Shown here: positions 1 through 6,933 of the stretch, one piece after another
How the letters are laid out: each line of letters begins with the position of its first letter
Numbering within the stretch: the first letter of the stretch is position 1
Assembly (NCBI GenBank): GCA_023419995.1
Contig: JAEZXF010000246.1
Span: forward strand, 1 to 20,044
Source: Pseudomonadota bacterium
GTDB lineage: Bacteria > Pseudomonadota > Alphaproteobacteria > Rhizobiales > Rhizobiaceae
DNA length: 20,044 bases
Direction: 5' to 3'
Notes under the pieces: model-generated
The model's input: the letters and a program-made list of their open reading frames with translations, nothing else
Database searches by the model: none
Told to the model about the DNA's origin: nothing
Made by a program: the position numbers and the translations under genes

Positions 1-1
1 C

Positions 2-571
2 AATTTCGGCAGCGCCCGCCCCGAGGGCTACCGCAAGGCCGTCCGAGTGATGGAGCTGGCCGACCGCTTCTCGATCCCGGTGGTCAGCCTCGTCGACACC
101 GCCGGCGCCTATCCCGGCGTCGGCGCCGAGGAGCGCGGCCAGGCCGAGGCCATCGCCCGCTCGACCGAGGCCTGCCTCGGGCTGAAGGTGCCGAACATCG
201 CCGTCGTCATCGGCGAGGGCGGCTCGGGCGGCGCCATCGCCATCGCCGTCGCCAACCACGTCTACATGCTGGAGCACGCGATCTACTCGGTGATCTCGCC
301 GGAGGGCGCGGCCTCGATCCTGTGGCGCGACACCACGCGCTCGAAGGACGCCGCGACTTCGATGAAGATCACGGCCCAGGACCTGCTCGAGCTGAAGATC
401 ATCGACGGCATCATCCCCGAGCCGCTCGGCGGCGCGCACCGCGGCCAGAAGGCGGTGATCCAGGCCACCGGCGACCAGATCGCCCGCGGCTTCGCCGACC
501 TCCAGCGCGCGTCGGTGGACTATCGCGAGCATCGCCGCGAGAAGTTCCTCGCCATGGGCCGCAGCCTTTAG
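2..571 (+). CDS. accA: Acetyl-CoA carboxylase carboxyltransferase subunit alpha (3' part, cut by window start)
   Basis: This is the C-terminal 189 residues of the alpha subunit of the carboxyltransferase half of acetyl-CoA carboxylase, which with the beta subunit (AccD) moves the carboxyl group from carboxybiotin to acetyl-CoA to give malonyl-CoA for fatty acid synthesis in the cytosol. The reading frame is open from base 2, so the gene begins before the window; the GTG and ATG at 47 and 50 are internal. Visible family signatures are [13 protein letters not shown], a Gly-rich [15 protein letters not shown] stretch, and [12 protein letters not shown]. Full-length AccA is about 315-320 residues, so roughly 130 residues are missing only because of the window edge. 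The gene ends in TAG. Identity is very secure. Confidence 0.97.
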   Translation, partial: NFGSARPEGYRKAVRVMELADRFSIPVVSLVDTAGAYPGVGAEERGQAEAIARSTEACLGLKVPNIAVVIGEGGSGGAIAIAVANHVYMLEHAIYSVISPEGAASILWRDTTRSKDAATSMKITAQDLLELKIIDGIIPEPLGGAHRGQKAVIQATGDQIARGFADLQRASVDYREHRREKFLAMGRSL

Positions 572-601
572 GGCACAGCAGGCATTTCACCGGCGTCGGC
601 G

Positions 602-729
602 CCGCCCCTCATCCGGCCCTCCGGGCCACCTTCTCCCCGCAAGCGGGGAGAAGGGGAAGCGGCACCGTGCGGCCAGTTCCCTTCTCCCCGTGAACCGGGA
701 GAAGGCCCCGGCAGGGGGATGAGGGGCGG
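602..729. repeat. Intergenic palindromic repeat, RIME/Bru-RS-like, copy 1
   Basis: A 128-bp element lies in the gap after accA. Its ends are a perfect 13-bp inverted repeat (602-614, ccgcccctcatcc, against 717-729). Inside are two smaller palindromes: a perfect 12-bp inverted repeat with a 2-base centre at 629-654 (arms ccttctccccgc and its complement) and a 9-bp stem with an 8-base loop at 680-705. The two halves are themselves inverted copies of one another. The size, the paired palindromes and the ccttctcccc core fit the Rhizobium intergenic mosaic elements (RIME) and Brucella Bru-RS repeats as I know them; the family name is by resemblance, not by a search. A related copy sits at 2426-2547. 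It may act as a terminator or mRNA-stabilising structure behind accA. Confidence 0.75.
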
Positions 730-825
730 TAAGAACGCCCGCAGCCTGTAGCGCGGCAGCCCGCCGCATCCGCCTTTTCGCCACAAATTCGCCGCGCCCG
801 TCCGCTCAATGGGCACAGGCGCGCG

Positions 826-860
826 TTGACTTTCGCGTGAGCGGTAATTGGTAAAGATTG
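826..860 (+). promoter_or_regulatory. Weak candidate promoter for the L,D-transpeptidase gene
   Basis: A good -35-like hexamer TTGACT (826-831) is followed by the locally AT-rich stretch gtaattggtaaagatt (843-858). The best-spaced -10 (849-854, TGGTAA, spacing 17) is a poor match, so this is only a candidate. The rest of the 572-967 gap holds the palindromic repeat at 602-729 and nothing else I can name. Confidence 0.25.
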
Positions 861-967
861 CGGTAAGGGAATTTCAAGGTTACCCCGCCATGGTGGGTTC
901 AGGGGCAGACAGGTTCGGGGACGGACGGGCCCCGGCATCCATGAACGAAAGCACGATCCGCATTCCG

Positions 968-2143
968 ATGAAAACGACCCTTGCACGCGCCGGCCTCGTC
1001 GTTGCCGCCATCGCTCTCGCCGGGTGCACCGAGGCGACGCTCGGCGACGTCTCGCCCAAGGCGACCAAGCAGCTTCCGCAGGAGCTGGTCCAGTCCATGC
1101 GCGCCAAGGGCATGACGACCACCTCGCCGATCATGGTCCGCATCTTCAAGGAAGAGAGCAAGCTCGAGGTCTGGAAGCAGAAGGACAACGGCCGCTACGA
1201 CCTCGCCGCCGCTTACGACATCTGCAAGTGGTCGGGCCGGCTCGGACCGAAATTCACCGAGGGCGACCGGCAGGCTCCCGAGGGCTTCTACATGGTGCGG
1301 CCGCACCAGATGAACCCGAAGTCGAGCTACCACCTGTCGTTCAACATCGGCTTCCCCAATGCCTACGACCGCGTGCACGGCCGCAGCGGCCAGCACCTGA
1401 TGGTGCATGGCGCCTGCTCCTCGGCCGGCTGCTACTCGATGACCGACGAGCAGGTCGAGCAGATCTACGCCTTCGCGCGCGACGCCTTCAAGGGCGGGCA
1501 GACCGAGTTCCAGATCCAGGCGTTCCCCTTCCGCATGACCGCCGCCAACATGGCGCGCTACAAGGACGACCCGAACTACGGCTTCTGGAAGATGCTGAAG
1601 GAAGGCTACGACCACTTCGAGATCACCAAGGTGCCGCCGAAGGTCGACGTCTGCGACGGGCAGTACGTCTTCAACCGCGTCGCCGAGCCCGGCAAGGCCT
1701 TCCAGGCCAATGCCGCCTGCCCGGTGACGACGCGGCCGGAGAAGCTCGAGGTCGCCTATCGCAGCTACCAGGCGAGCTACGACAGCGCCTTCACGGCGGC
1801 GCTTTCGGGCAGCCAGAGCAAGGCGCCGGCGCCCTCGCCCTCCATCGCCGGCGTCAAGGAAGCCCATCTCGTCGCCGACTGGTCGCGCCGACGCGCCCGC
1901 GGCGAGAAGGTGACGCGCGAGCCGCCGACGCTGGAGCGCCCGCATGTCCTGGCCGCCGAGCAGCAGGCGCAGACCCTGCCCGAGCGCACCGCGGCGGCCG
2001 TGCCGACGCCCGCGCCCTCCGCGCAGCAGCCCGTCCCCCAGCAGCCGGCCGCCGTGCAGGCGCAGGCCGAGGTGGCCCCGGACGCCGCGCCCGCGGCGCC
2101 GACCAGCGTGCGCAAGCGCCTTCTCGGCATGTTCGGCGGCTGA
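968..2143 (+). CDS. Lipoprotein L,D-transpeptidase (YafK/YkuD family)
   Basis: The predicted product is 391 residues: a periplasmic or membrane-anchored murein L,D-transpeptidase, the family that makes 3-3 peptidoglycan cross-links or attaches proteins to peptidoglycan. The N-terminus is a lipoprotein signal peptide (Lys-2, hydrophobic core, lipobox LAGC with the acylated Cys at residue 20). The catalytic signature VHGACSSAGCYSM carries His147 and the likely nucleophile Cys155; the longer spacing is typical of YafK-type enzymes. From about residue 300 the tail is rich in Ala, Pro and Gln, which suggests an unstructured wall-spanning extension. I chose ATG 968 because it gives a compact signal peptide; ATG 941 in the same frame would add nine residues, and neither has a clear ribosome site. 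The family is secure; the exact role (cross-linking or hydrolysis) is not shown. Confidence 0.88.
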   Translation: MKTTLARAGLVVAAIALAGCTEATLGDVSPKATKQLPQELVQSMRAKGMTTTSPIMVRIFKEESKLEVWKQKDNGRYDLAAAYDICKWSGRLGPKFTEGDRQAPEGFYMVRPHQMNPKSSYHLSFNIGFPNAYDRVHGRSGQHLMVHGACSSAGCYSMTDEQVEQIYAFARDAFKGGQTEFQIQAFPFRMTAANMARYKDDPNYGFWKMLKEGYDHFEITKVPPKVDVCDGQYVFNRVAEPGKAFQANAACPVTTRPEKLEVAYRSYQASYDSAFTAALSGSQSKAPAPSPSIAGVKEAHLVADWSRRRARGEKVTREPPTLERPHVLAAEQQAQTLPERTAAAVPTPAPSAQQPVPQQPAAVQAQAEVAPDAAPAAPTSVRKRLLGMFGG

Positions 2144-2148
2144 CGTCC

Positions 2149-2379
2149 TTGCCGGGCGAGGCGGAAACCTACGACCTCAAGGGCCTGAACTGCCCGCTGC
2201 CCGTGCTGCGCACGCGCAAGCGGCTCGCCGGCATGACCGCCGGCGCGCGGCTGTGGATCGAGACGACCGACCCGCTGGCCGTGATCGACATCCCCGCCTT
2301 CTGCACCGACGACGGGCACCTTCTCGTCGCCAGCGAGACCGTCGACGGCGGCCACCGCTTCCTGATCGAGCGCGGATGA
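2149..2379 (+). CDS. TusA-family sulfurtransferase-like protein
   Basis: A 76-residue protein with the TusA/SirA/YeeD fold signature. Early in the chain is LKGLNCPLPVL, the CPxP motif, with Cys15 as the residue that carries persulfide sulfur in TusA. TusA proteins relay sulfur for tRNA thiolation or molybdenum cofactor and other sulfur pathways; which one applies here is not visible. There is no ATG or GTG in frame before the CPxP motif, so the start must be TTG 2149 (or CTG 2140, which overlaps the stop of the transpeptidase gene). The start lies only 5 bases after that stop, so the two genes are probably co-transcribed and translationally coupled. The weak start suggests low expression. The family call is good; the start is less sure. 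Confidence 0.82.
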   Translation: MPGEAETYDLKGLNCPLPVLRTRKRLAGMTAGARLWIETTDPLAVIDIPAFCTDDGHLLVASETVDGGHRFLIERG

Positions 2380-2425
2380 CGCCGGTGACCGCCAGATAGC
2401 GATTTTCGTGTCTTCTCCCCGCCTG

Positions 2426-2547
2426 GCGCCGCCCCTCACCTGCCTGCCGGCATCCTCGGGGAGAGGAAGGATGGCCGCAACGCCGCCGTTTCCCCTTCTC
2501 CCCGTTTACGGGTAGAAGGTCGCGGCAGCGGGATGAGGGGCAGCGCC
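2426..2547. repeat. Intergenic palindromic repeat, RIME/Bru-RS-like, copy 2
   Basis: This is a diverged copy of the element at 602-729, lying between two convergent genes. The outer arms (about 2426-2440, ggcgccgcccctcacc, against 2531-2547) are inverted repeats with two mismatches. The inner ccccttctccccgttt block and a ggcagcgggatgagggg end match copy 1. Between convergent genes it could serve as a two-way terminator; that role is inference. Confidence 0.68.
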
Positions 2548-2574
2548 TACGGCGCAGGACACCCGCCGGCCGGG

Positions 2575-3717
2575 CTATCCCTTGAACCCGGCGATCGCCA
2601 GCGGGTTGTCCTGAAGCGCGGTGCGGTCCGGCGCGTCGACGCCCGGCGCGCCCATGAACGCGGCGAACAGGCGCCGGGCGTAGTCCTGCGGCATGTCGCA
2701 GGTGATCAGCACGATGCGGGTGCCGCGCGCGCCCTCGGGCCACGCCGCCAGCCGCGCCGGCGGATGCAGCAGCTTCTGCACGCCGTGGATGACCAGCGGC
2801 CGCGCCGGATCCTCGGCAAGCTCGATGATCCCCTTCATCCGCAGCAGCCTGTCGCCCTGCACCGAGCGCAGCAGGTCGAGGAACGCCTCGACGGCCGCGA
2901 ACGGCACCGGCCGGTCGTGGGTTAGCGCCACCATGGCGACGCGGTCGTCGTGATGGTGATGATGGTGATGGCCGTCATCGTCGTGGTGGTGGTGATGCCC
3001 GTGGTCATGGTCATCATCGTGATCGTGGCCATGCCCGGGTGCCGCCTCGCCCAGCCAGCGGCGCACGTCGACCGTCTTGGTCTCGGGGTCGTAGAGCCCG
3101 CAATTCATCAGCGCCGAGGCCGCCGTCCCCTCCCCCGCATCGAGGATCGGCGCCGACGGGTTCAGCCGCCGCAGCCGCGCCGCGAGCCCGTCGCGCTCCG
3201 CTTCCGAAGCGAGCTCCGCCTTGGCGAGGACGATGCGGTCGGCGACCGCCACCTGCCGCACCGCCTCCTCGTGGGCGTCGAGCGTCGCGGCGCCGTTGAC
3301 GGCATCGACGACGCAGACGACGCCGTCGAGCCTCAGCGCCTGCATCAGCGCCGGATGCGCCATCACCGACTGCAGCACCGGCACCGGGTCGGCGAGCCCC
3401 GTCGTCTCGATGACGATGCGCCGGAGCGGCGCGAGGCGCCCGGTCTGCATCCGCTCGATCAGGTCGGCGAGCGTGTCGACCAGCTCGCCGCGCACCGTGC
3501 AGCACAGGCAGCCGTCGGAAAGCTCGATCACGCCGTCGCTCGCCTGCTCGACCAGCAGGTGGTCGATGGAGACCTCGCCGAACTCGTTGATGATGACCGC
3601 CGTGTCGGCCAGCGCCGGCTCCTTCAGCAGCCGGTTGAGCAGCGTGGTCTTGCCGGCGCCGAGGAAGCCGGTGACGATGGAGACCGCGACGGGGGAAAGG
3701 GCGGCGGGAGCGGGCAC
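2575..3717 (-). CDS. CobW/COG0523-family G3E GTPase with poly-His metal-binding segment
   Basis: A 380-residue cytosolic G3E GTPase of the CobW/YjiA/ZigA group, which are metallochaperone or metal-insertase proteins for zinc, cobalt or other metals. Motifs in order are Walker A GFLGAGKT (residues 17-24), INEFGE, the metal-binding GCLCC (Cys70, Cys72, Cys73), and ETTGLADP. A run dense in His and Asp follows at about residues 229-258, then a CobW C-terminal domain. The usual [N/T]KxD base-recognition motif reads AKAE here, which is odd. The start is GTG 3717, with TGAGG just upstream formed by the stop of the preceding gene; earlier in-frame starts would run into that gene and give an Arg-rich non-family sequence. 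The gap to the upstream carboxypeptidase stop is 10 bases, so both are likely one transcript. The specific metal is not known. Confidence 0.9.
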   Translation of the reverse strand: MPAPAALSPVAVSIVTGFLGAGKTTLLNRLLKEPALADTAVIINEFGEVSIDHLLVEQASDGVIELSDGCLCCTVRGELVDTLADLIERMQTGRLAPLRRIVIETTGLADPVPVLQSVMAHPALMQALRLDGVVCVVDAVNGAATLDAHEEAVRQVAVADRIVLAKAELASEAERDGLAARLRRLNPSAPILDAGEGTAASALMNCGLYDPETKTVDVRRWLGEAAPGHGHDHDDDHDHGHHHHHDDDGHHHHHHHDDRVAMVALTHDRPVPFAAVEAFLDLLRSVQGDRLLRMKGIIELAEDPARPLVIHGVQKLLHPPARLAAWPEGARGTRIVLITCDMPQDYARRLFAAFMGAPGVDAPDRTALQDNPLAIAGFKG

Positions 3718-3727
3718 GGCCGGCGCC

Positions 3728-4831
3728 TCAGCCGCCCTGCGCCATCGCTTCCGGCGTGTAGTCCGGGCGCGGCGTCGGGATCGGCACGTCGGCATAGTGC
3801 GGTACGTCGGGGGCCGGGCCGGTGGCGCCGCCGAGCGCGACGGCGACGGTGACCGGCGCGCGCAGCGGCTCCTTCGACAGATGCGGCGAGGTGTAGAGCG
3901 GCTTGCCCTCCGGCCCGCGCGCCTCGGTCACCGCCTTCCAGTGCTCGGGCGTGCAGATGACGGGGCGCAGGTTGGCGGCCGAGGCCGGCTCCTGGCCGCT
4001 CGGGCGGAGCTGGCCGAGATAGGGCGCCGCGTCGCCCGGCGTCTGGAAGCCGCGCGCCAGCATGTTGGCCGCCTTGTCGGCGCGCGCCTCCACCGTCGGC
4101 TCGCCGATCACCACGGCCAGCAGGCTGCGGCCGCCGCGCGTCGCCGAGGCGATCAGGTTGAAGCCAGAGGGGCAGGTGTAGCCGGTCTTCATGCCGTCCG
4201 CGCCCTGGAAGCGCAGGATCAGGTCGTTGTGGTTCTCGATCAGCGTCTTGCCGGAGGAAAGCGCCTCGATCGAATAGTAGTGGGCGTATTCGGGGAACTC
4301 GTTGCGCATCGCCATCGCCAGGATGGCGAGGTCGCGGGCGCTGGTCACCTGCTCGTCGGCATGCAGGCCGTGCGGGTTGACGAAGCGCGTGCCGGTCATG
4401 CCGAGCCGCCTGGCCTCGGCGTTCATACGCTCGGCGAAGGAGGCGCGCGAGCCGGCGAGGCTCTCGGCCACCGCGGTGGCCACGTCGTTGGCCGACTTGA
4501 CCATCAGGATCTTGATGGCGTTGTCCACCGTCAGCACCGAGCCGGGCTTGTAGCCCATCTTGCTCGGCGGCTCCTTGGCCGCCCGCTCCGAGATGCGTAC
4601 CGGCGACTGCAGCGTGATCTCGCCGGCCTTGACGGCGCGGAACAGCACGAAGGTCGTCATCAGCTTGGTCAGCGACGCCGGATACCACGGCGCGAAGGCG
4701 TCCTCCTGCTCCAGCACCTTGCCGGTGCCGAGGTCGACCAGCACCGCCGGTCCGGCCTGCGCCTGGCTGCCGGCCAGCAATGCGAGGACGATGCCTGCCG
4801 AAAGTGCCCGTGGGAAAAGCGGTCTGCGCAT
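3728..4831 (-). CDS. Serine-type D-Ala-D-Ala carboxypeptidase (S11, DacF/PBP5-like)
   Basis: A 367-residue low-molecular-weight penicillin-binding protein that trims the terminal D-Ala from peptidoglycan stem peptides in the periplasm. It starts with a Sec signal peptide ending near AQA (residues 24-26). All three S11 active-site motifs are present: SLTK with nucleophile Ser53, SAN at 113-115, and KTG at 215-217. After about residue 300 the chain is Pro-rich and shows no obvious amphipathic membrane anchor like that of E. coli PBP5, although the last residues are hard to judge. The start ATG 4831 has aggacc just upstream and gives a clean signal peptide; the longer open frame to 5023 would place a long non-signal tail in front. 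It is divergent from the M20 gene and followed after 10 bases by the GTPase gene. Confidence 0.93.
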   Translation of the reverse strand: MRRPLFPRALSAGIVLALLAGSQAQAGPAVLVDLGTGKVLEQEDAFAPWYPASLTKLMTTFVLFRAVKAGEITLQSPVRISERAAKEPPSKMGYKPGSVLTVDNAIKILMVKSANDVATAVAESLAGSRASFAERMNAEARRLGMTGTRFVNPHGLHADEQVTSARDLAILAMAMRNEFPEYAHYYSIEALSSGKTLIENHNDLILRFQGADGMKTGYTCPSGFNLIASATRGGRSLLAVVIGEPTVEARADKAANMLARGFQTPGDAAPYLGQLRPSGQEPASAANLRPVICTPEHWKAVTEARGPEGKPLYTSPHLSKEPLRAPVTVAVALGGATGPAPDVPHYADVPIPTPRPDYTPEAMAQGG

Positions 4832-5036
4832 GGTCCTGCCCGTATTCGCCTCTTGCCGTGGTCGCGCTCGCATCTTTAAGCTCCTGCCGGGATGGCGCCG
4901 CCATCGCCCGCACACAGGATACCCCGAACGCCCGTCGCTGCCATTCAGCCCTGATGCGCTATCTAGCCTATATGTCGTCACGATGGCAAAGCCGCAGGGC
5001 GCGCGCGGCGCGGAACCGACCACGAGGAACGCGACA
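4832..5036. promoter_or_regulatory. Divergent promoter region between carboxypeptidase and M20 amidohydrolase genes
   Basis: These 205 bases must hold promoters for both divergent genes. The least GC-rich part is around 4955-4982 (ctatctagcctatatgtcg), with TATATG at 4969-4974 as a possible -10 for the rightward gene. No convincing -35 at standard spacing was found, so no promoter is called. Confidence 0.3.
5024..5029 (+). promoter_or_regulatory. Ribosome binding site deciding the M20 start
   Basis: GAGGAA lies 7 bases before ATG 5037. The earlier in-frame ATG at 4983 has no such site, so 5037 is chosen as the start. Confidence 0.7.
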
Positions 5037-6200
5037 ATGCCGATCTTGAACCGAGCCGCCGAACTTCACGACGAGGTGACCGGCTGGCGCCGCCATCTGC
5101 ACACCATGCCGGAGCTGCTCTACGACGTGCACGAGACGGCGGCGTTCGTCGCGGAGAAGCTCGGCGCGTTCGGCTGCGACGAGGTCGTTCCCGGCATCGG
5201 CCGCACCGGCGTCGTCGGCATCATCCGCGGCGCACTCGGCCCCGGCCAGACCATCGGCCTGCGCGCCGACATGGACGCCCTGCCGCTGACCGAGATCTCC
5301 GGCAAGCCCCACGCCTCGAAGGTGCCCGGCAAGATGCACGCCTGCGGCCACGACGGCCACACCGCCATGCTGCTCGGCGCGGCCAAGTACCTCGCCGAGA
5401 CGCGCCAGTTCGCCGGCACGGTCGCCGTCATCTTCCAGCCGGCCGAGGAAGGCGGCGCCGGCGGCAAGGCGATGATCGACGACGGCATGCTGGAGCGCTT
5501 CGGCATCGCCCGCGTCTTCGGCATGCACAACATGCCGGGCCTGCCCGTGGGCCACTTCGCCATCCGTCCCGGCCCGATCATGGCCGCGACGGCGGAGTTC
5601 ACCATCACCGTGGAGGGCAAGGGCGGCCACGCCGCCATGCCGCACAAGGCCATCGACCCGATCGTCGCCGGCAGCCAGCTCGTCACCGCCCTGCAGACCA
5701 TCGCCGCGCGCACGATCGACCCGCTCGATTCGGCCGTCGTCTCCGTCACCAAGTTCCATGCCGGCGACGCCTACAACATCATTCCCCAGACCGCCCATGT
5801 CGCCGGCACCATCCGCACCCTGCGCGACGAGGTGGCCGAGACCGCCTTCGCCCGCCTGCGCGCGATCTGCGCCGGCATGGCGGCGGCGACGGGAACGAAC
5901 ATCGACCTCGTCCTCGACGTCAACTACCCCGTCACCCGCAACGACCCGCAGGAGGCCGCCTTCGCCGCCGGCGTGGCGACCGAGATCGCCGGCGCGGTCA
6001 ATGTCGACGCCGCGGTGCTGCCGGTGATGGGCGGCGAGGATTTCTCCTACATGCTCAACGCCCGGCCCGGCGCCTTCATCTTCGCCGGCAACGGCGACAC
6101 CCCCAGCCTCCACCACCCCGCCTACGACTTCAACGACGAGCTGATCCCGCACGGCATCTCCTACTGGGTGCGGCTGGCGGAGACGGCGCTGGCGCGCTAG
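5037..6200 (+). CDS. M20 family metallo-amidohydrolase (hippurate hydrolase / N-acyl amino acid deacylase type)
   Basis: A 387-residue cytosolic metal-dependent amidohydrolase of the M20D group, which cleaves N-acyl amino acids such as hippurate, N-acetyl amino acids or IAA conjugates. Metal-site features are the early RADMDALPL segment, HACGHDGH with Cys103 and His105, QPAEEGG with the catalytic/metal pair Glu137-Glu138, GMHNMPG with His164, and a C-terminal LHHP. The lid/dimer domain follows the GGHAAMPH motif. Length is normal for the family. It ends with TAG and is followed at once by a stem-loop. The true substrate is not visible. HipO-like annotations are common for this family but loosely based. 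Confidence 0.93.
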   Translation: MPILNRAAELHDEVTGWRRHLHTMPELLYDVHETAAFVAEKLGAFGCDEVVPGIGRTGVVGIIRGALGPGQTIGLRADMDALPLTEISGKPHASKVPGKMHACGHDGHTAMLLGAAKYLAETRQFAGTVAVIFQPAEEGGAGGKAMIDDGMLERFGIARVFGMHNMPGLPVGHFAIRPGPIMAATAEFTITVEGKGGHAAMPHKAIDPIVAGSQLVTALQTIAARTIDPLDSAVVSVTKFHAGDAYNIIPQTAHVAGTIRTLRDEVAETAFARLRAICAGMAAATGTNIDLVLDVNYPVTRNDPQEAAFAAGVATEIAGAVNVDAAVLPVMGGEDFSYMLNARPGAFIFAGNGDTPSLHHPAYDFNDELIPHGISYWVRLAETALAR

Positions 6201-6226
6201 GCTGGCGGGGAGCCTTCCCGGCAGCC
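6200..6226 (+). terminator. Candidate stem-loop after the M20 gene
   Basis: Starting in the TAG stop codon, ggctg (6200-6204) pairs with cagcc (6222-6226). Inside, beyond one mismatch, six further pairs close a three-base loop. There is no T-run after it (the next bases are aaaacgg), so it is a weak candidate for an intrinsic terminator. Confidence 0.35.
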
Positions 6227-6273
6227 AAAACGGTTGGCGAAAGGCGGCGAAGCGGCTATATCGCAGCCTTAGC

Positions 6274-6350
6274 GGTCCCGTAGCTCAGCAGGATAGAGCA
6301 TCAGATTCCTAATCTGAGGGTCACAGGTTCGAATCCTGTCGGGATCGCCA
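6274..6350 (+). tRNA. tRNA-Arg, anticodon CCT
   Basis: The 77-base sequence folds as a full cloverleaf. The acceptor stem ggtcccg pairs with cgggatc (one G-U), then discriminator G and an encoded CCA. The anticodon stem tcaga/tctga closes the loop ttcctaa, giving anticodon CCT, which reads the Arg codon AGG. The T arm is acagg-ttcgaat-cctgt. Arg identity is consistent with the G discriminator. It lies between backbone genes and the catabolic cluster. Confidence 0.97.
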
Positions 6351-6435
6351 GTTCTCGGACGGAAGGCATGACCTGACGCTGAAGCGGTCACCACCCCGTG
6401 CGCCGCTGCCTTACGCTCGTCCCGGCAAGGACCGT

Positions 6436-6903
6436 TCAGCCCCTGCGGGCGATCAGCATGCCGCGGACGTGGGAGAGGATGGTCTCCCCGCGCTGGTTGA
6501 CGGTCTCGATCCGCAGCCTAATCCTGCCGCGCGTCGGCTTGCCGGTCTCGGCCTTCTCGAGAATCTCGGTCACCGCCCCGATCGTGTCGCCCGGCAGCAG
6601 CGGCTTGAGGAACTGCATGTCCTCCACCACCAGCCCCGCCAGCGACGTGCCGCGGAAGATGCCGGAATCGTAGACCATCCGCGACGTCAGCAGGATCGTC
6701 TGCAGCCCGCTGCCCACGAGCTGGCCGAAGATGCTGTCCTTGGCCTCTTCCCGGTCGATATGGAACGCATGCGGATCCCACTCCAGCGCGAAGCGGATGA
6801 TGGCGTCCTCCGTCACCGTGACGCGCGGCGAGGCATAGCGCTGCCCGACCTCGAGATCATCGAAGTAGAGGCCCTTGAGTGGGGGAAGGGGGTCGCCGGC
6901 CAT
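6436..6903 (-). CDS. MaoC-like hot-dog hydratase
   Basis: A 155-residue single hot-dog protein of the MaoC dehydratase family, whose members hydrate 2-enoyl-CoA thioesters to (R)-3-hydroxyacyl-CoA or related compounds. The hydratase segment reads WDPHAFHID at residues 42-50, giving an Asp43/His48 pair in the place of the family D-x(4)-H dyad. The usual AHG turn reads GSG, as in the less studied MaoC branch, so activity is probable but not proven. The last strand region has LKPLLPGDTI, typical of the fold. The start ATG has GGAG 6 bases upstream. The stop of the acyl-CoA dehydrogenase gene is 30 bases upstream in the same direction, which makes it the last gene of the leftward operon and suggests it hydrates the product of that dehydrogenase. 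Confidence 0.88.
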   Translation of the reverse strand: MAGDPLPPLKGLYFDDLEVGQRYASPRVTVTEDAIIRFALEWDPHAFHIDREEAKDSIFGQLVGSGLQTILLTSRMVYDSGIFRGTSLAGLVVEDMQFLKPLLPGDTIGAVTEILEKAETGKPTRGRIRLRIETVNQRGETILSHVRGMLIARRG

Positions 6904-6933
6904 GACGGGCTCCGTTGGTTGGGATGCGGGAAT

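Noticed and set aside
899..1945. Leftward open frame opposite the L,D-transpeptidase gene
   Set aside because: It is an antisense shadow rich in Arg, Leu, Val and Ala without motifs. The forward strand encodes a recognisable lipoprotein enzyme.
2944..3033. CAT/GTG-rich tract taken as a microsatellite or CRISPR-like repeat
   Set aside because: It is the coding sequence of the His/Asp-rich segment of the CobW-type GTPase, and the repeat units are irregular.
4944..4974. Promoter TTCAGC/TATATG before the M20 gene
   Set aside because: The spacing of 19 bases and the poor -35 are too weak to call; it is only mentioned under the divergent region.
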